Shown here: positions 63,664 through 64,000 of the stretch, piece by piece | Layout of the letters: the number at the start of each line of letters is the position of its first letter | Position numbering within the stretch: the stretch's first letter is position 1 | NCBI RefSeq assembly: GCF_040436345.1 | Contig: NC_133218.1 | Span: forward strand, 8,353,539 to 8,417,538 | Direction: 5' to 3' | DNA length: 64,000 nt | DNA from: Pagrus major | Lineage: Eukaryota > Chordata > Actinopteri > Spariformes > Sparidae | Position numbers and translations under genes: made by a program | Notes under the pieces: generated by a model | Database searches by the model: none | What the model was told of the DNA's origin: nothing | What the model saw: the letters and a program-made list of their open reading frames with translations, nothing else

Positions 63664-63803
63664 TAATAATGCTTCAGATCCAGTTTTCATTTAGGAAAAC
63701 AAGTTTCTGTTACAATATTCTTTAATATAAGCAGACAGCAAAACATACTGTTGGATGAAGTCAATGAATATGTGAAAACTTGATGAAAACTGATACTGTA
63801 TGT

Positions 63804-63809
63804 AATAAA
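63804..63809 (+). terminator. Poly(A) signal of the hatching enzyme gene
   Basis: AATAAA in TGTAATAAAATGG, 141 bp after the stop codon, followed by TGTGTT/TTTTGTT-rich sequence suitable as a downstream element. Confidence 0.75.
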
Positions 63810-64000
63810 ATGGAAGCATGTGTTAAACTTTTGTTCCTGTTGCTTATTTATCTGTGTCTTCTTGTAGAACATGTTGCTAATGCGTATGTTACTAACATTT
63901 AGAAAGTATTAGAGCCGTACAACATTCCCATTCAAGCTAAACCAGGAGTCAGCCCACTCGGTCAGTAAAGTCTCAAGTGCTCATGCTCTTTGGGCGCACA
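63810..64000. other. 3' flank of the hatching enzyme gene
   Basis: About 190 bp of AT-rich sequence to the window end. No gene or repeat recognised. Tandem HCE copies, common in teleosts, could begin further on but are not visible. Confidence 0.5.

Noticed and set aside
62809..63690. 293-codon open frame on the minus strand across the hatching-enzyme gene
   Set aside because: It is antisense to an intact astacin with all catalytic residues, and it arises from strong GC bias at third codon positions. Its translation is Val/Gly/Ala-rich without any family signature.

Overview
The window looks like nuclear DNA from a ray-finned (teleost, probably percomorph) fish. The genes are split by GT-AG introns, the flanks are AT-rich and crowded with short palindromic DNA transposons, L2-like LINE debris and microsatellites, and the window ends with a teleost hatching-enzyme gene. 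Nothing bacterial or organellar is visible. All three protein-coding genes are on the + strand.

Layout. (1) 1-10381 is most simply intron of an organic anion transporter whose first exons lie before the window; it holds a decayed L2-like LINE, a 937-bp near-perfect palindrome flanked by TTAA, a long hairpin and several fish-type repeats. (2) 10382-16739 carries the last eight coding exons (about 494 codons) of slco3a1, from TM5 to the stop codon, including the OATP signature and the Kazal-type loop. (3) 16740-32859 is 3' flank and intergenic DNA. (4) 32860-40353 is nr2f2 (COUP-TFII): a GC-richer promoter/5' UTR, three coding exons encoding 432 residues, and a long 3' flank. (5) 40354-62769 is a gene desert with repeats and several repeat-poor blocks that may be regulatory. 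(6) 62770-63809 is an intronless high choriolytic enzyme (hatching enzyme) gene with a TATA box and a poly(A) signal.

The genes do not form a pathway. slco3a1 near nr2f2 matches the vertebrate neighbourhood known from human 15q26, and the surrounding desert fits a developmental regulator controlled from a distance. The hatching-enzyme gene is a single-exon gene of the type described as retrogene-derived in teleosts, and it sits at the far edge of the desert. The observations most worth a second look are the TTAA palindrome, three dispersed copies of one palindromic element, two slco3a1 introns that keep the reading frame open, the intronless hatching-enzyme gene beside nr2f2, and the lineage-specific substitutions in nr2f2. 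I found no clear evidence of a wholly undescribed biological system.
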